Position numbers and translations under genes: made by a program. From positions 1 to 64,000 of the forward strand of contig NZ_MTPX02000075.1 of the NCBI RefSeq assembly GCF_002154335.2: a stretch of 64,000 nucleotides of DNA, given 5' to 3'. Numbering within the stretch: position 1 is the stretch's first letter; each line of letters starts with the position of its first letter. The DNA is from Actinomyces ruminis (GTDB taxonomy: Bacteria > Actinomycetota > Actinomycetes > Actinomycetales > Actinomycetaceae). A model generated the notes under the pieces. That model ran no database searches, had not been told where the DNA came from, and saw nothing but the letters and a program-made list of their open reading frames with translations. Of the stretch, positions 30,909-40,359 are shown piece by piece.

Positions 30909-32302
30909 TCAGCAGCCGACCAGGCGCTCGGCGAGGTAGCGCTCCACACCCTCGAGCGGGATGCGCTCCTGGGCCATGGTGTCGCGCTCGCGCACCGTCA
31001 CCGCACCGTCCTCGGGCGACTCGAAGTCGTAGGTGATGCAGAAGGGGGTGCCGACCTCGTCCTGGCGGCGGTAGCGGCGCCCGACGGCGCCGGCCTCGTC
31101 GTACTCGACGTTCCAGTTGCGGCGCAGCCGGGCGGCGAGCTCGCGGGCCGGGCCGGTCAGTTCCTCCTTGCGGCTCAGCGGCAGCACGGCGGCCTTGACC
31201 GGGGCCAGGCGCGGGTCCAGGCGCAGCAGCACGCGCTTGTCGACGCCGCCCTTGGTGTTGGGCGCCTCGTCCTCGGTGTAGGCCTCCACCAGGAATGCCA
31301 TCAGCGAGCGGGTCAAGCCCGCCGACGGCTCGATCACGTAGGGGGTCCAGCGCTCGTTCTTCCCCTGGTCGAAGTAGGACAGGTCCTTGCCGGAGTGATC
31401 GGCGTGAGTGGACAGGTCGAAGTCGGTGCGGTTGGCAATGCCCTCCAGCTCGCCCCACTCCCCGCCGGCGAAGCCGAAGCGGTACTCCAGGTCGACGGTG
31501 CGCTTGGAGTAGTGGGAGAGCTTCTCCTTGGGGTGCTCGTACAGGCGCAGGTTGTCCTCGCTGATGCCCAGGTCCGTGTACCAGGCCTTGCGGTAGTCGA
31601 TCCAGTACTGGTGCCACTCCTCGTCCGTGCCGGGCTCGACGAAGAACTCCAGCTCCATCTGCTCGAACTCGCGGGTGCGGAAGATGAAGTTGCCGGGCGT
31701 GATCTCGTTGCGGAAGGACTTGCCGACCTGCCCGATGCCGAAGGGCGGCTTCTTGCGGGCGGCGGTCATCACGTTGGTGAAGTTGATGAAGATGCCCTGG
31801 GCGGTCTCGGGGCGCAGGTAGTGCAGGCCGGCCTCGTCATCGACCGGGCCGAGGTAGGTCTTGAGCAGGCCGGAGAAGGCCTTAGGCTCGGTGAAGGCGC
31901 CGCGGGTACCGCAGTTGGGGCACACGAGCTGGTCCAGGGTGACGGTGTCGGGGTTGTCGATGCCGTGCTTGGCGGCGTACGCTCCTGCAGCTCGTCCTCG
32001 CGCAGCCGCTTGTGGCAGGAGGTGCACTCGATCAGCGGGTCGGTGAAGGCGGCGACGTGGCCGGAGGCGACCCAGGTCTCCCGCGGCAGGATGACGGAGG
32101 AGTCCAGGCCGACGACATCGTCACGGGAGCGGACCATGTACTGCCACCATTGACGCTTGATGTTCTCCTTCAGCTCCACACCGAGCGGGCCGTAGTCCCA
32201 GGCCGAGCGGGTGCCGCCGTAGATCTCGCCGCAGGGGAAGACGAAACCACGCCGCTTGGCAAGGTTGATGACGCGGTCGAGCGTTGAGGGAGTTGCTGCC
32301 AC
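30909..32302 (-). CDS. glyS: Glycyl-tRNA synthetase, dimeric type (one -1 frameshift)
   Basis: A class II aminoacyl-tRNA synthetase that charges tRNA-Gly; the alpha2 form found in actinobacteria. Corrected length is about 464 residues. The GTG at 32300-32302 has GGAGAAA upstream. Class II motifs are visible ([49 protein letters not shown]), and a zinc-binding insertion carries ECTSCHKR and VCPNCGTRG. The frame slips at about 31982 (CAGGAGCG for CAGGAGGCG). The gene is essential and no second copy is in the window, which supports a sequencing error. Confidence 0.94.
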
Positions 32303-32433
32303 TGTGTTTCTCCGTAGGTCCTGGTGTGTGCTCTCGTCAGCTGCCGCCCGTGTCCCGCACGCGGTGGCGCGGACGAACGGGCTCAGTCTAAGGGGCGTCG
32401 CGAGTGGGATTTGACGCCCACCCCACGGCTAAC

Positions 32434-32448
32434 TGAGAATGGTTCCCA
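32434..32448 (+). promoter_or_regulatory. Candidate Zur box over the znuA start
   Basis: TGAGAATGGTTCCCA is an imperfect dyad (TGrGAAt/gTTCyCA) close to the actinobacterial Zur consensus TGAAAATGATTTTCA. It touches the znuA start codon, and a Fur-family gene closes the same operon. Zinc-dependent repression is inferred. Confidence 0.6.
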
Positions 32449-33409
32449 TGAACGTTTCTTTGCGCCCGCCCCGCCTCCCACGTACGCGCCGCCCCCTGGC
32501 CGCCCTCACCGCCGCCGCACTCGGACTCGCCGCCCTGTCACTGGCCGCCTGCTCCGCCGATTCCGCCGACGACGGCGCCGCCGGGGACACCCTGTCCGTA
32601 GCCGCCTCCTTCTACCCGATCCAGTACCTCACCGAGGCGATCGGCGGCGAAAACGTGACCGTCACCTCCATCACGCCCACCAATGTGGAGCCGCACGAAT
32701 ACGAGCTCGCCCCCAAGGACGTCACCGCCCTGTCCGGCATGGATCTGGTCACCTACGTCCCCGGCTTCCAACCCTCGCTGGACGACGCCTTGGCGGAGGT
32801 CTCCGGCCCTGCCGTCCTCGACCTGTCCGACGCGGTCGACCTGGTTAGCCACGACGGCGCGGGGCACGACGACGAGGCCGACGACGCCGAGGCCGTATCC
32901 ACCGACCCGCACTTCTGGCTCGACCCGGTGCGCATGCAGTCCGCGGCGCAGGCCATTGAGACCGCCTTGGCCCAGGCGGACCCGGACCATGCGGCGGACT
33001 ACGAGCCAACCTGGCCGAACTCACCGAGGCATTGAGCGCCTTGGACGCGGACTTCTCCGCCGGTCTGGCCCAGTGCGAGCGCACCACCTTCGTGACCGCT
33101 CATGCCGCCTTCGGCTACCTGGCCGATCGTTACGGCCTGACCCAGGCGTCCGTGTCCGGCATCGACCCCGAGTCCGAGCCCAGCCCCGCCGAACTGGCCG
33201 CCGTTAAGCAGATCGTGCAGGAGACCGGGACGACGACGATCTTCACCGAGGAGCTGGTCTCCCCCAAGACCGCCGAGGCACTGGCCGCCGAGACCGGCGC
33301 CACCACTGCCGTGCTCAACCCACTCGAGTCCGCCCCCGAATCCGGGGACTACGCTGAGGCCATGTCTGTCAACCTGCAGGCGCTGCGCACCGCGCTGGCC
33401 TGCGAGTGA
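32448..33409 (+). CDS. znuA: Zinc ABC transporter substrate-binding lipoprotein (one -1 frameshift)
   Basis: The extracellular zinc-binding receptor of a ZnuABC importer, about 320 residues. It has a Sec signal and lipobox (LSLAAC, Cys near residue 35), then cluster A-I metal sites: His in NVEPHEYEL, His in STDPHFWLDP, His in VTAHAAFGYLA and an acidic ligand in SGIDPESEPSP. A short His/Asp/Glu loop (HDGAGHDDEADDAE) precedes the second site. The frame slips at about 33005 (GAGCCAAC for GAGGCCAAC, restoring EANLAEL). Two ATG codons lie close together; 32448 is preferred because the lipobox spacing is normal. Confidence 0.9.
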
Positions 33410-33450
33410 ACACGATTCCCATCATCGTCGTTTTGACCCAAAAGGACCTC

Positions 33451-34309
33451 ATGACCTCCACCCCGGCACCCGCGCGGGCGAGTAGCCTCAAATTGAAGTG
33501 GCCGATGCTCCGTAGTGCTCGGCTCCAACCTGATCCTGGACGCCGTCGACCTGACCGTGCACGGAGGCGAGTCGGTCGCGCTGCTGGGCGCCAATGGATC
33601 GGGCAAGTCCACGCTGGTCAAGACGATCCTGGGCCTGCTGCCGACCCGTGCGGGAACGGTACGGCTGTTCGGCCACGACGTCACCGAGCGCCGCACGGTG
33701 CCCTGGGAGCGGGTCGGGTACGTGCCCCAGCGGGTCGGGGCGGCCTCGGGCGTGCCGGCCACCGCGCTGGAGGTGGTCCGCTCGGGACTGCTGTCCCCCG
33801 GGCGCCCCTTCGCCGACCGCGGCCGAGCCGCCCGACGGCGCGCTTTGGAAGCGCTGGACGCCGTAGGTCTGGCGGACCGGGCCCAGGACCACGTACAGGT
33901 ATTCTCCGGCGGCCAGTCCCAACGCGTGCTCATTGCCCGGGCCCTGGTGCGCTCCCCCGAGCTGCTGCTGCTGGACGAGCCCCTGGCCGGCATCGACCGC
34001 GCCTCCCGCGACTCCCTTGCCGTCACCCTGGCCGAGCTGCGCGGCCGGGGGCTGACGCTGCTGACCGTCCTGCATGAGATGGGCGAGCTGGCCGACGTCG
34101 TCGAGCGCGCCGTCGTCCTGGCCGAGGGACGCGTGGTCTTCGACGGGCCGAAGGGTGAACTCGTGCATGACCACGCCCGCCACGACGAGCTCGGTCACGA
34201 CCATCCTGACAACTGCGAGCACGAGCATGAGCACGGCAGCACCGAGCCGGCCGTCCACCACGCCCCGGTGCTGACCACCTCCGTACGGCAGGCGGGGGGC
34301 GTCAAGTGA
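33451..34309 (+). CDS. znuC: Zinc ABC transporter ATP-binding protein with His-rich tail (two -1 frameshifts)
   Basis: The ATPase of the zinc importer: Walker A GANGSGKST, signature FSGGQSQR, Walker B LLLLDEPLAGID, H-loop VLHEMGEL. The ATG at 33451 has AAAAGGA upstream. Two single G losses (TTGGAA at about 33495, CCGGTA at about 33512) separate it from the main frame; restoring them gives KLEVADAPVVLGSNLILDAV. Without them a GTG at 33515 would be the only usable start. The C-terminal ~45 residues are His/Glu/Asp rich (HDHARHDELGHDHPDN, EHEHEHGS), a probable zinc-binding tail unusual for an ABC ATPase. Confidence 0.9.
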
Positions 34310-35250
34310 ACGACTTAATCACCGCACTCGGCCAGATGCTGGCCAGCCCGCTGATGCAACGGGCCTACCTCGTCGCCGTGCTGGTCGGACTGTCCGCGCC
34401 GGTGGTGGGTACCTATCTGGTGCAGCGGGGCCTGGCACTGCTGGGCGACGGCATCGGCCACATCGCCCTGACCGGCGTGGCACTCGGCTGGATCGCCGGG
34501 GCGGCCGCCAACGTGACGCCGCACGACGCCTGGGCGATACCGGGGGCCATTGTCGCCTCCGTGCTCGGCGCGGTATTGATCGAGGTCATCCGCGCCCGCG
34601 GCCGCACCCGCGGGGACGTGGCCCTGGCGATCCTGTTCTATGGCGGCATCGCCGGTGGCGTGATCCTGATCAAGCTGGCCGGAGGCACGACGACCAACCT
34701 GACCAGTTACCTGTTCGGCTCGATCGCCACCGTGTCCGCCTCCGACACTCGCTTCACGGTGGCGCTCGCCGCCGTGGTGCTGGTGGTAGGGATCGGCCTG
34801 CGCGGGCCGCTGTTCGCCCTGTGCCACGACGAGGAGTTCGCCCGCTCGATCGGACTGCCCACCGGGGCGCTGAACGTGACGGTGGCCGTGGTGGCGGCGC
34901 TGACCGTATCGGTGTCCATGCGCGTGGTCGGGGCACTGCTGGTGTCGGCGGTGATGATCGTGCCGGTAGCGATCGCCCAGCTGGTCTCCTACTCCTTCGG
35001 ACGCACCATGCACCTGGCCATGGCGATCGGCGTAGTCGCCTGCGTGCTCGGACTGACGATCACTTACTTCCTGGCCGCCTCGCCGGGCGCCATGATCGTG
35101 GTGCTACTGGTGTGTACCTATGCCGTCGTCGCCCTGGTCAGTGGCCTGGCGCGTACCCTCCGCGCCGGGCGCAGGCGCCATCCGGGAGTCAGCGACCGCA
35201 GCGGCGGCATCGCTCGACGTGACCACAGTGAACAGGAGGTGACCGCATGA
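34306..35250 (+). CDS. znuB: Zinc ABC transporter permease
   Basis: A 314-residue ABC-3 family permease with about eight TM helices (LVAVLVGLSAPVVGTYLVQR onward) and the family segments GDGIGHIALTGVALG and RVVGALLVSAVMIVPVAIAQ. The GTG at 34306 overlaps the znuC stop by 4 nt (GTGA), and the stop overlaps the zur start as ATGA, so the four genes form a tightly coupled operon. A basic tail (RAGRRRHPGVSDRSGG) is cytosolic. Confidence 0.92.
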   Translation: MNDLITALGQMLASPLMQRAYLVAVLVGLSAPVVGTYLVQRGLALLGDGIGHIALTGVALGWIAGAAANVTPHDAWAIPGAIVASVLGAVLIEVIRARGRTRGDVALAILFYGGIAGGVILIKLAGGTTTNLTSYLFGSIATVSASDTRFTVALAAVVLVVGIGLRGPLFALCHDEEFARSIGLPTGALNVTVAVVAALTVSVSMRVVGALLVSAVMIVPVAIAQLVSYSFGRTMHLAMAIGVVACVLGLTITYFLAASPGAMIVVLLVCTYAVVALVSGLARTLRAGRRRHPGVSDRSGGIARRDHSEQEVTA

Positions 35251-35675
35251 GTCTGAATGCGACCGGAGGTAACTCCACGCGTCACCGCGCCACCTGGCAG
35301 CGGGCCGCCGTGGCCGACATGCTGGCACGCACCGACGAGTTCCGTTCCGCCCAGCAGATTCACGCCGCCCTACAGGCCGAGGGCACCAAGGTGGGGTTGG
35401 CGACCATCTACCGCAACCTGACGGCCATGGCCGAGTCCGGCGAGGTCGACCAGGTCCGCAGTGCCGACGGGGAGATCCTGTATCGGGAATGTGAGCGGCC
35501 CGAGCACCATCACCACATCGTGTGCCGCTCCTGCGGGCGCACCGTGGAGGTGGCCGGCGGCGAGCTGGAGGAGTGGATCCGGCGGGTGTCCGCCGAGCAC
35601 GGCTTCACGGACATGGAGCACACGGTGGAGTTCTTCGGCCTGTGCCCCGCCTGCTCCCGAGACCGACATAAGTGA
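35247..35675 (+). CDS. zur: Fur-family zinc uptake regulator
   Basis: A 142-residue Fur-family repressor with an N-terminal winged helix (FRSAQQIHAALQAEGTKVGL, TIYRNLTAMAESGEV) and a metal-binding dimerisation domain with HHHHIVCRSCG and GLCPACSR Cys pairs. It is the last gene of znuACB-zur and should sense Zn and repress the operon through the box at 32434-32448. The zinc role is inferred from context, since Fur subtypes cannot be told by motif alone. Confidence 0.88.
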   Translation: MSLNATGGNSTRHRATWQRAAVADMLARTDEFRSAQQIHAALQAEGTKVGLATIYRNLTAMAESGEVDQVRSADGEILYRECERPEHHHHIVCRSCGRTVEVAGGELEEWIRRVSAEHGFTDMEHTVEFFGLCPACSRDRHK

Positions 35676-35708
35676 CACACCGAAACCGGTAGCAGTGACG
35701 GCGCGGCG

Positions 35709-36548
35709 TCAGGATTGGGACGGCCGAGCCACCTGGTCGACGGCACCGCCGAAGCGGCGCTCCCGGTGCGCGTAGGCCTCGCAGGCGCGCCACAGCTCGG
35801 TGCGGTCGAACTCGGGCCAGGGCAGGTCGGAGAAGTACAGCTCGGCGTAGGCCGAGGACCACATCAGGAAGTTGCTGGTGCGCTGCTCCCCGCCGGTGCG
35901 GATCAGCAGGTCCACGTCCCGCATGTGCGGGGAGTACAGGTAGCGCTGCACGGTCTTCTCGTTGATCGACGCCGCCCGCAGCCGCCCCGCCTCCACGTCG
36001 CGGGCCATGGCGCGGGCGGCGTCGGCGATCTCGGCCCGGCCGCCGTAGTTCAGGCACATGTTCAGCACCATGGTGTCGTTGCCGGCGGTGATGCGCTCGG
36101 AGCGGCGTACCTCCTTGAGCACCGACTTCCACAGCTTGGGCTCGCGCCCCACCCAGTTCACGCGCACGCCCCACTCCAGCAGGTAGTCGGTCTGGGCGCG
36201 CAGCACCGAGCGGGTGAAGCCCATGAGGAAGCGGACCTCGGCGGGTGAGCGCTTCCAGTTCTCGGTGGAGAAGGCGTAGACGCTCAGCTCCTTGATGCCC
36301 AGCTCGACGGCGCCGGCGATCACGTCCATCATGGTCGACTCCCCCACCCGGTGACCCTCGGTGCGGGGCAGGCCGCGGGCGTTGGCCCAGCGCCCGTTGC
36401 CGTCCATGACGCAGGCGACGTGTGCGGGCACGGCCGCCGGGTTCAGCGCCGGTGGGGTGAGCCCCTCGCGGTGCAGGGGGATGACGTCGAGCGGGCGCGG
36501 GTCCGGGGCCGTGCCCGCAGCAGGGGCGGAGTCCGTGACCTCAGTCAT
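35709..36548 (-). CDS. uppS: Undecaprenyl (isoprenyl) diphosphate synthase
   Basis: A cis-prenyltransferase that makes the C50-C55 carrier lipid for cell-wall synthesis. The 279-residue protein carries VMDGNGRWANARGLPRTEGH near residue 47, SVYAFSTENWKRSP, LNYGGRAEI and DVDLLIRTGGEQRTSNF, the family's conserved regions. An extra ~40-residue N-terminus precedes the core. It follows recO by 1 bp. The product chain length (decaprenyl or undecaprenyl) cannot be read from sequence. Confidence 0.93.
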   Translation of the reverse strand: MTEVTDSAPAAGTAPDPRPLDVIPLHREGLTPPALNPAAVPAHVACVMDGNGRWANARGLPRTEGHRVGESTMMDVIAGAVELGIKELSVYAFSTENWKRSPAEVRFLMGFTRSVLRAQTDYLLEWGVRVNWVGREPKLWKSVLKEVRRSERITAGNDTMVLNMCLNYGGRAEIADAARAMARDVEAGRLRAASINEKTVQRYLYSPHMRDVDLLIRTGGEQRTSNFLMWSSAYAELYFSDLPWPEFDRTELWRACEAYAHRERRFGGAVDQVARPSQS

Positions 36549-36549
36549 G

Positions 36550-37299
36550 TCAGGCCCTTTCTACGAGGGAGAGGGAACGCAGGCGCCGTTCCAGGTGCCA
36601 GGTCAGGTAGGCGGACACGCACCCGGACGCCTGGGCGCGCTCGCGCGAACTCGCGGCGTCGGCCAGCCCCCAGTTACCCGAGAGCAGGGCGCCGAGCAGG
36701 GCCATGGCGCCCGGTTCGACGTCGACGGCGCCGGCGGGCCGACAGGCGGCGCAGACGGCGCCGCCCGCCTGCACGTGGAAGGCGGTGTGGGGCCCGGGGG
36801 CACCGCAGCGGGCGCAGTCGTAGCACGACGGCGCCCAGCCGGCCAGGGCGAGGGCCCGCAACAGGTAGGAGTCGAGCACGAGCCCCGGGGCGTGGCGGCG
36901 GCGTGCCAGGGCGGACAGCGCCCCGTACAGCAGCAGGAACTGCTGAGGGGAGTCGGTCGTGCCCAGGTCGCCGTCGTCGCGGGTGAGGCGCTCGGCGGTC
37001 TCGGCCATGGTCTCGGCACAGGTGAACATGGCGTAGTCGGCGGCGATGGCGCGGCCGAAGGGGTCGATGGTCTCCGCCTGGGTGACCACGTCCAGGTTGC
37101 GTCCGGCATGCAGCTGCACGTCGATCATGGAGAAGGGCTCCAGGCGGGCGCCGAAGCGTGAGGTGGTGCGACGCACGCCCTTGGCGACGGCGCGCACCTG
37201 CCCGTGGGCGCGGGTGAGCATGACGATGATGCGGTCGGCCTCGCCCAACTTGTAGGTGCGCAGGACGATGGCCTCGTCCCGGTAGAGCCTGTTCCCCAA
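36550..37299 (-). CDS. recO: DNA repair protein RecO
   Basis: RecO loads RecA onto SSB-coated DNA in the RecFOR pathway. The 249-residue protein has the N-terminal OB fold ([20 protein letters not shown]), the helical domain and a four-Cys zinc site ([12 protein letters not shown]). The only in-frame start after the leuA stop is a TTG at 37297-37299, since the leuA TGA lies in the same frame 12 bp before. It is therefore probably translated by coupling from leuA. Confidence 0.9.
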   Translation of the reverse strand: MGNRLYRDEAIVLRTYKLGEADRIIVMLTRAHGQVRAVAKGVRRTTSRFGARLEPFSMIDVQLHAGRNLDVVTQAETIDPFGRAIAADYAMFTCAETMAETAERLTRDDGDLGTTDSPQQFLLLYGALSALARRRHAPGLVLDSYLLRALALAGWAPSCYDCARCGAPGPHTAFHVQAGGAVCAACRPAGAVDVEPGAMALLGALLSGNWGLADAASSRERAQASGCVSAYLTWHLERRLRSLSLVERA

Positions 37300-37311
37300 C
37301 GGCGCCCCCGG

Positions 37312-39090
37312 TCAGCGCATGGCGCGGTTGACGGCGGAGATCACGGCCTTGAAGGAGGCGGTGGTAATGGAGGGGTCGATGCCCACGCCCCACAACACCT
37401 GACCGCCCACCTCACACTCGACGTAGCAGGCGGCGCGGGCGTCGCGGCCCTCGCTGAGGGCGTGCTCGGCGTAGTCGAGGATGCGCACCTGCACGCCGGT
37501 CTGCTCCAGGGCGGTGACGAAGGCGTCCAGCGGACCCGAGCCGGAGGCGGTCAGCAGCTTGCGCTCGTCGCCGTCGGAGATGGTGACCGTCAGGATCGAC
37601 TCGTCGTCACCGACGGCGGTGAGGGTAGCGCCCTTGAGGCTGTAGCGGCCCCAGGCGGGCAGGTCGGCGCCGGGGGCGGCGGCGGCGGGCAGGTACTCGT
37701 CGGCGAAGATCGACCACAGCTCGTCGGCGTCGACCTCGCCGCCGAAGGTGTCGGTGTGGCGCTGGACGATGTTGGAGAACTCGATCTGCAGGCGGCGCGG
37801 CAGGTCGAGGTTGTGGGTGGTGCGCAGCAGGTAGGAGACCCCGCCCTTTCCGGACTGGGAGTTGACGCGCACCACCGCCTCGTAGGAGCGGCCGACGTCG
37901 TGAGGGTCGATGGGCAGGTAGGGCATGGACCAGGGCACGGCCACGTCGGCCTCGGTGTCGGTCATCCCTTCGGCAACCTTGGCGGCGATCTTCTCGGCGC
38001 GGGCGGCGAAGCCCTTCTTGATGGCGTCCTGGTGGGAGCCGGAGAAGGAGGTGTACACGAGCTCACCGACGTAGGGAGTACGCGGGGGCACGTCCATTTG
38101 GGTGGACTGCTCGACGACGCGGCGCACCTCGTCGATGTCGGACAGGTCGAGCATGGGGTCGACGCCCTGGCTGAAGAGGTTGAGGGCGAGGGTGACAAGA
38201 TCGACGTTGCCGGTGCGCTCGCCGTGTCCGAACAGGCAGCCCTCCACCCGGTCGGCGCCGGCGAGCATGCCCAGTTCGGCGGCGGCGATGCCGGATCCGC
38301 GGTCGTTGTGGTTGTGAATGGACAGGCACACGGCGTCGCGGTGGGAGAGGTTGCGGCTCATCCACTCGATCTGGTCGGCGTAGACGTTGGGGGTGGCACG
38401 TTCGACGGTGGCGGGCAGGTTGAGGATGATCTCGCGGTCGCCCTCGGGCTGCCACACGCCCATGACGGCCTCACAGACCTCCAGGGCGTATTCGCGCTCG
38501 GTGTCCACGAAGATCTCCGGGGAGTACTCGTAGCCGAAGATGGTGTCCTCGGTGAGCACCTTCTCCGCCCGGGCCATGACCTGGCGGGTGCCCTCGATGG
38601 CGAGCTCACGGATGTCGTCCTTGTCCATGCGGAAGACGACCTCGCGGAACAGCGGGGACAGGGCGTTGTACAGGTGGACGGTGGCGCGCGGGGCGCCGAC
38701 GCAGGCGTCCAGGGTGCGATCGATCAGGTCCTCGCGGGACTGGGTGAGCACGGAGATGGTGACGTCGGCGGGAATGGCGTCGTCCTCCACCAGGGAGCGC
38801 ACGAAGTCGTAGTCGGTCTGGGAAGCAGCGGGGAAGCCGACCTCGATCTCCTTGAAGCCCATGCGCACCAGCAGGTCGAAGATGGCGCGCTTGGCGGCGG
38901 GGCCCATCGGCTCGATGAGGGACTGGTTGCCGTCGCGCAGGTCGGTGCTCAGCCAGCGGGGGGCGCGGGTAATGCGGTTGTTGGGCCAAGTGCGGTCCGG
39001 CAGGGAGGTCTCGACGGTGTCGAGGAAGGGCCGGTACTTGGCGAAGGGCATGCCGGAGAGCTGCTGGGGTGCGGGGCGAGCGGTACGCAT
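37312..39090 (-). CDS. leuA: 2-isopropylmalate synthase
   Basis: LeuA condenses acetyl-CoA with 2-oxoisovalerate, the first step of leucine synthesis. The 592-residue protein starts at ATG 39088-39090 ([19 protein letters not shown]) with AGGAGA upstream. The DRE-TIM barrel shows [15 protein letters not shown], the metal-binding [15 protein letters not shown] and [14 protein letters not shown]; a C-terminal LeuA_dimer regulatory domain follows from about residue 460. It is preceded by a leucine-rich leader peptide and a stable stem, so attenuation is likely. recO and uppS follow closely. Confidence 0.95.
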   Translation of the reverse strand: MRTARPAPQQLSGMPFAKYRPFLDTVETSLPDRTWPNNRITRAPRWLSTDLRDGNQSLIEPMGPAAKRAIFDLLVRMGFKEIEVGFPAASQTDYDFVRSLVEDDAIPADVTISVLTQSREDLIDRTLDACVGAPRATVHLYNALSPLFREVVFRMDKDDIRELAIEGTRQVMARAEKVLTEDTIFGYEYSPEIFVDTEREYALEVCEAVMGVWQPEGDREIILNLPATVERATPNVYADQIEWMSRNLSHRDAVCLSIHNHNDRGSGIAAAELGMLAGADRVEGCLFGHGERTGNVDLVTLALNLFSQGVDPMLDLSDIDEVRRVVEQSTQMDVPPRTPYVGELVYTSFSGSHQDAIKKGFAARAEKIAAKVAEGMTDTEADVAVPWSMPYLPIDPHDVGRSYEAVVRVNSQSGKGGVSYLLRTTHNLDLPRRLQIEFSNIVQRHTDTFGGEVDADELWSIFADEYLPAAAAPGADLPAWGRYSLKGATLTAVGDDESILTVTISDGDERKLLTASGSGPLDAFVTALEQTGVQVRILDYAEHALSEGRDARAACYVECEVGGQVLWGVGIDPSITTASFKAVISAVNRAMR

Positions 39091-39171
39091 GGGTATGGAT
39101 TCTCCTGAGCGGGTGTGCTGGTTCCCGGCGCCGATGCCCGGCGCACCGGGTTGGCTGGCTACGCGAAAGGG

Positions 39172-39214
39172 CGCCGCGGTCGGGGTGCCGGCCTGTTCAG
39201 GCCCCGCCGCGGCG
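39172..39214 (-). promoter_or_regulatory. Attenuator-like stem upstream of leuA
   Basis: On the leuA transcript the 13-nt arm at 39214-39202 (CGCCGCGGCGGGG) pairs with 39185-39172 with a single bulge. The 5' arm starts 3 nt after the leucine codons of the leader peptide, so a stalled ribosome could mask it. No strong T tract follows, so it may act through structure switching rather than simple termination. Confidence 0.55.
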
Positions 39215-39256
39215 ACTAAGCAGGAGGTTCCGCTCCCGAACGGAGGTCGCGCGCAC
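39197..39256 (-). CDS. leuL: leuA leader peptide
   Basis: A 19-codon frame from GTG at 39254-39256 to TGA at 39197-39199, reading [19 protein letters not shown], with three adjacent leucine codons CTC CTG CTT (39226-39218). It ends about 105 bp before leuA and overlaps the stem at 39172-39214. Leucine-codon leader peptides ahead of leuA are predicted in several actinobacteria. A ribosome site is not strong. Confidence 0.6.
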   Translation of the reverse strand: MRATSVRERNLLLSRRGGA

Positions 39257-39352
39257 GGGGACACCGTACCGCGAATCGACGGTCACGCCACGCCGGATCA
39301 CAGTGTGGATGGCGCGACGACGAGCGACTTTCGTAACTCACAACCACAGCAC

Positions 39353-39393
39353 TTGTCATGTATTCACGCAATATGTAGTAGATCTGCTATATT
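39353..39393 (+). promoter_or_regulatory. Promoter region of the ABC/XRE operon with AGATCT dyad
   Basis: An AT-rich stretch with TTGTCA (39353-39358), a 17-bp gap and TAGTAG, and a further TGCTATATT extended -10 candidate. A dyad, TAG-n-AGATCT-n-CTA (39376-39389), overlaps it and may be an operator, perhaps for the XRE protein at 41208. The TSS would fall near 39400. Confidence 0.45.
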
Positions 39394-39423
39394 CAGTAGC
39401 GCGTCTACCAGGAAGGAGTGGAC

Positions 39424-40359
39424 ATGTCCCCCATCCCGCCCGTGATCAGCGCCCGGGGCGTCGACTTCGCCTACGGCAAGAATCCCGTGCTGCACGATCT
39501 CAGCCTCACGGTCCAGTCCGGCGAGGTCGTGTGCCTGCTGGGCCCCAACGGCGTCGGCAAGACCACCCTGGTGGAGAATCTGCTCGGTTCACTGCGGCCG
39601 CACTCGGGCAGCGTCCGCGTGTTTGGCGCCGATCCGCGGCGCGCCGACGCCGCCTTCTGGGCGCGGATTGGGCTGGTGCAGCAGAACTGGTCCGATCACG
39701 CCAAGTGGCGGGTCAAGGATCAGTTGGAGTGGATCCGTTCCATGCAGCTGACGGCATCAGTGCGGGTGGCGGACGTGGCCGAGGTGCTCGACGCCGTCGG
39801 CCTGGCAGACAAGGCAGACTCGCGCCTGTCCCGGCTCTCGGGAGGGCAGCGGCGCACGCTTGACTTCGCGGCGGCGCTGCTGGGCCGCCCGGAGCTGCTG
39901 ATCCTCGACGAGCCGACGACGGGACTGGACCCCGCCTCCAAGGCGCGCCTGCACGACCTGATCATGGACCGCGTCGACGACGACGCCACGGTCCTGATGA
40001 CCACGCATGACCTGTCCGAGGCCGAACGCCTGGCCTCCCGGGTGATCATCATGGCGGCGGGCCGGATCATTGCCGACGGCACCGTGGCTGAGCTGCGCGA
40101 AGGACTCAGCCGCGAGGCGGAGGTGACCTGGGTGCAGGACGGCGAGCACCACGTACACGCAACCGCCGCCCCCGAGCGATTCCTGCAGCAGCTGGACCTG
40201 GACGCGATCAGCGGGTTGACCGTCACCCGCCCCACCCTGGAGGAGGCCTACCTCGCCCTGGTCTCCCAGCCCGCGGAGGCCGAGCAAAACGGCACAGATC
40301 ATCTGACCATCCGGAGAGATCCGGCAACCACCCCCACCGCCAAGGAGCCCAGGACATGA
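39424..40359 (+). CDS. ABC-2 type transporter ATP-binding protein
   Basis: A 311-residue ATPase with Walker A GPNGVGKTT, signature RLSGGQRRT, Walker B LLILDEPTTGLDP and H-loop TTHDLSEAE, plus a C-terminal extension of about 70 residues as in drug-resistance or lantibiotic exporters. The ATG at 39424 has AGGAAGGAG 6-7 nt upstream; a GTG at 39418 is in frame but less well placed. It overlaps the permease start as ATGA. With the permease and the XRE regulator downstream it forms a self-contained export module. Confidence 0.88.
   Translation: MSPIPPVISARGVDFAYGKNPVLHDLSLTVQSGEVVCLLGPNGVGKTTLVENLLGSLRPHSGSVRVFGADPRRADAAFWARIGLVQQNWSDHAKWRVKDQLEWIRSMQLTASVRVADVAEVLDAVGLADKADSRLSRLSGGQRRTLDFAAALLGRPELLILDEPTTGLDPASKARLHDLIMDRVDDDATVLMTTHDLSEAERLASRVIIMAAGRIIADGTVAELREGLSREAEVTWVQDGEHHVHATAAPERFLQQLDLDAISGLTVTRPTLEEAYLALVSQPAEAEQNGTDHLTIRRDPATTPTAKEPRT

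Noticed and set aside
33515-34309. znuC starting at GTG 33515
   Set aside because: It lacks a ribosome site, and the ATG at 33451 with AAAAGGA joins perfectly after restoring two G residues.
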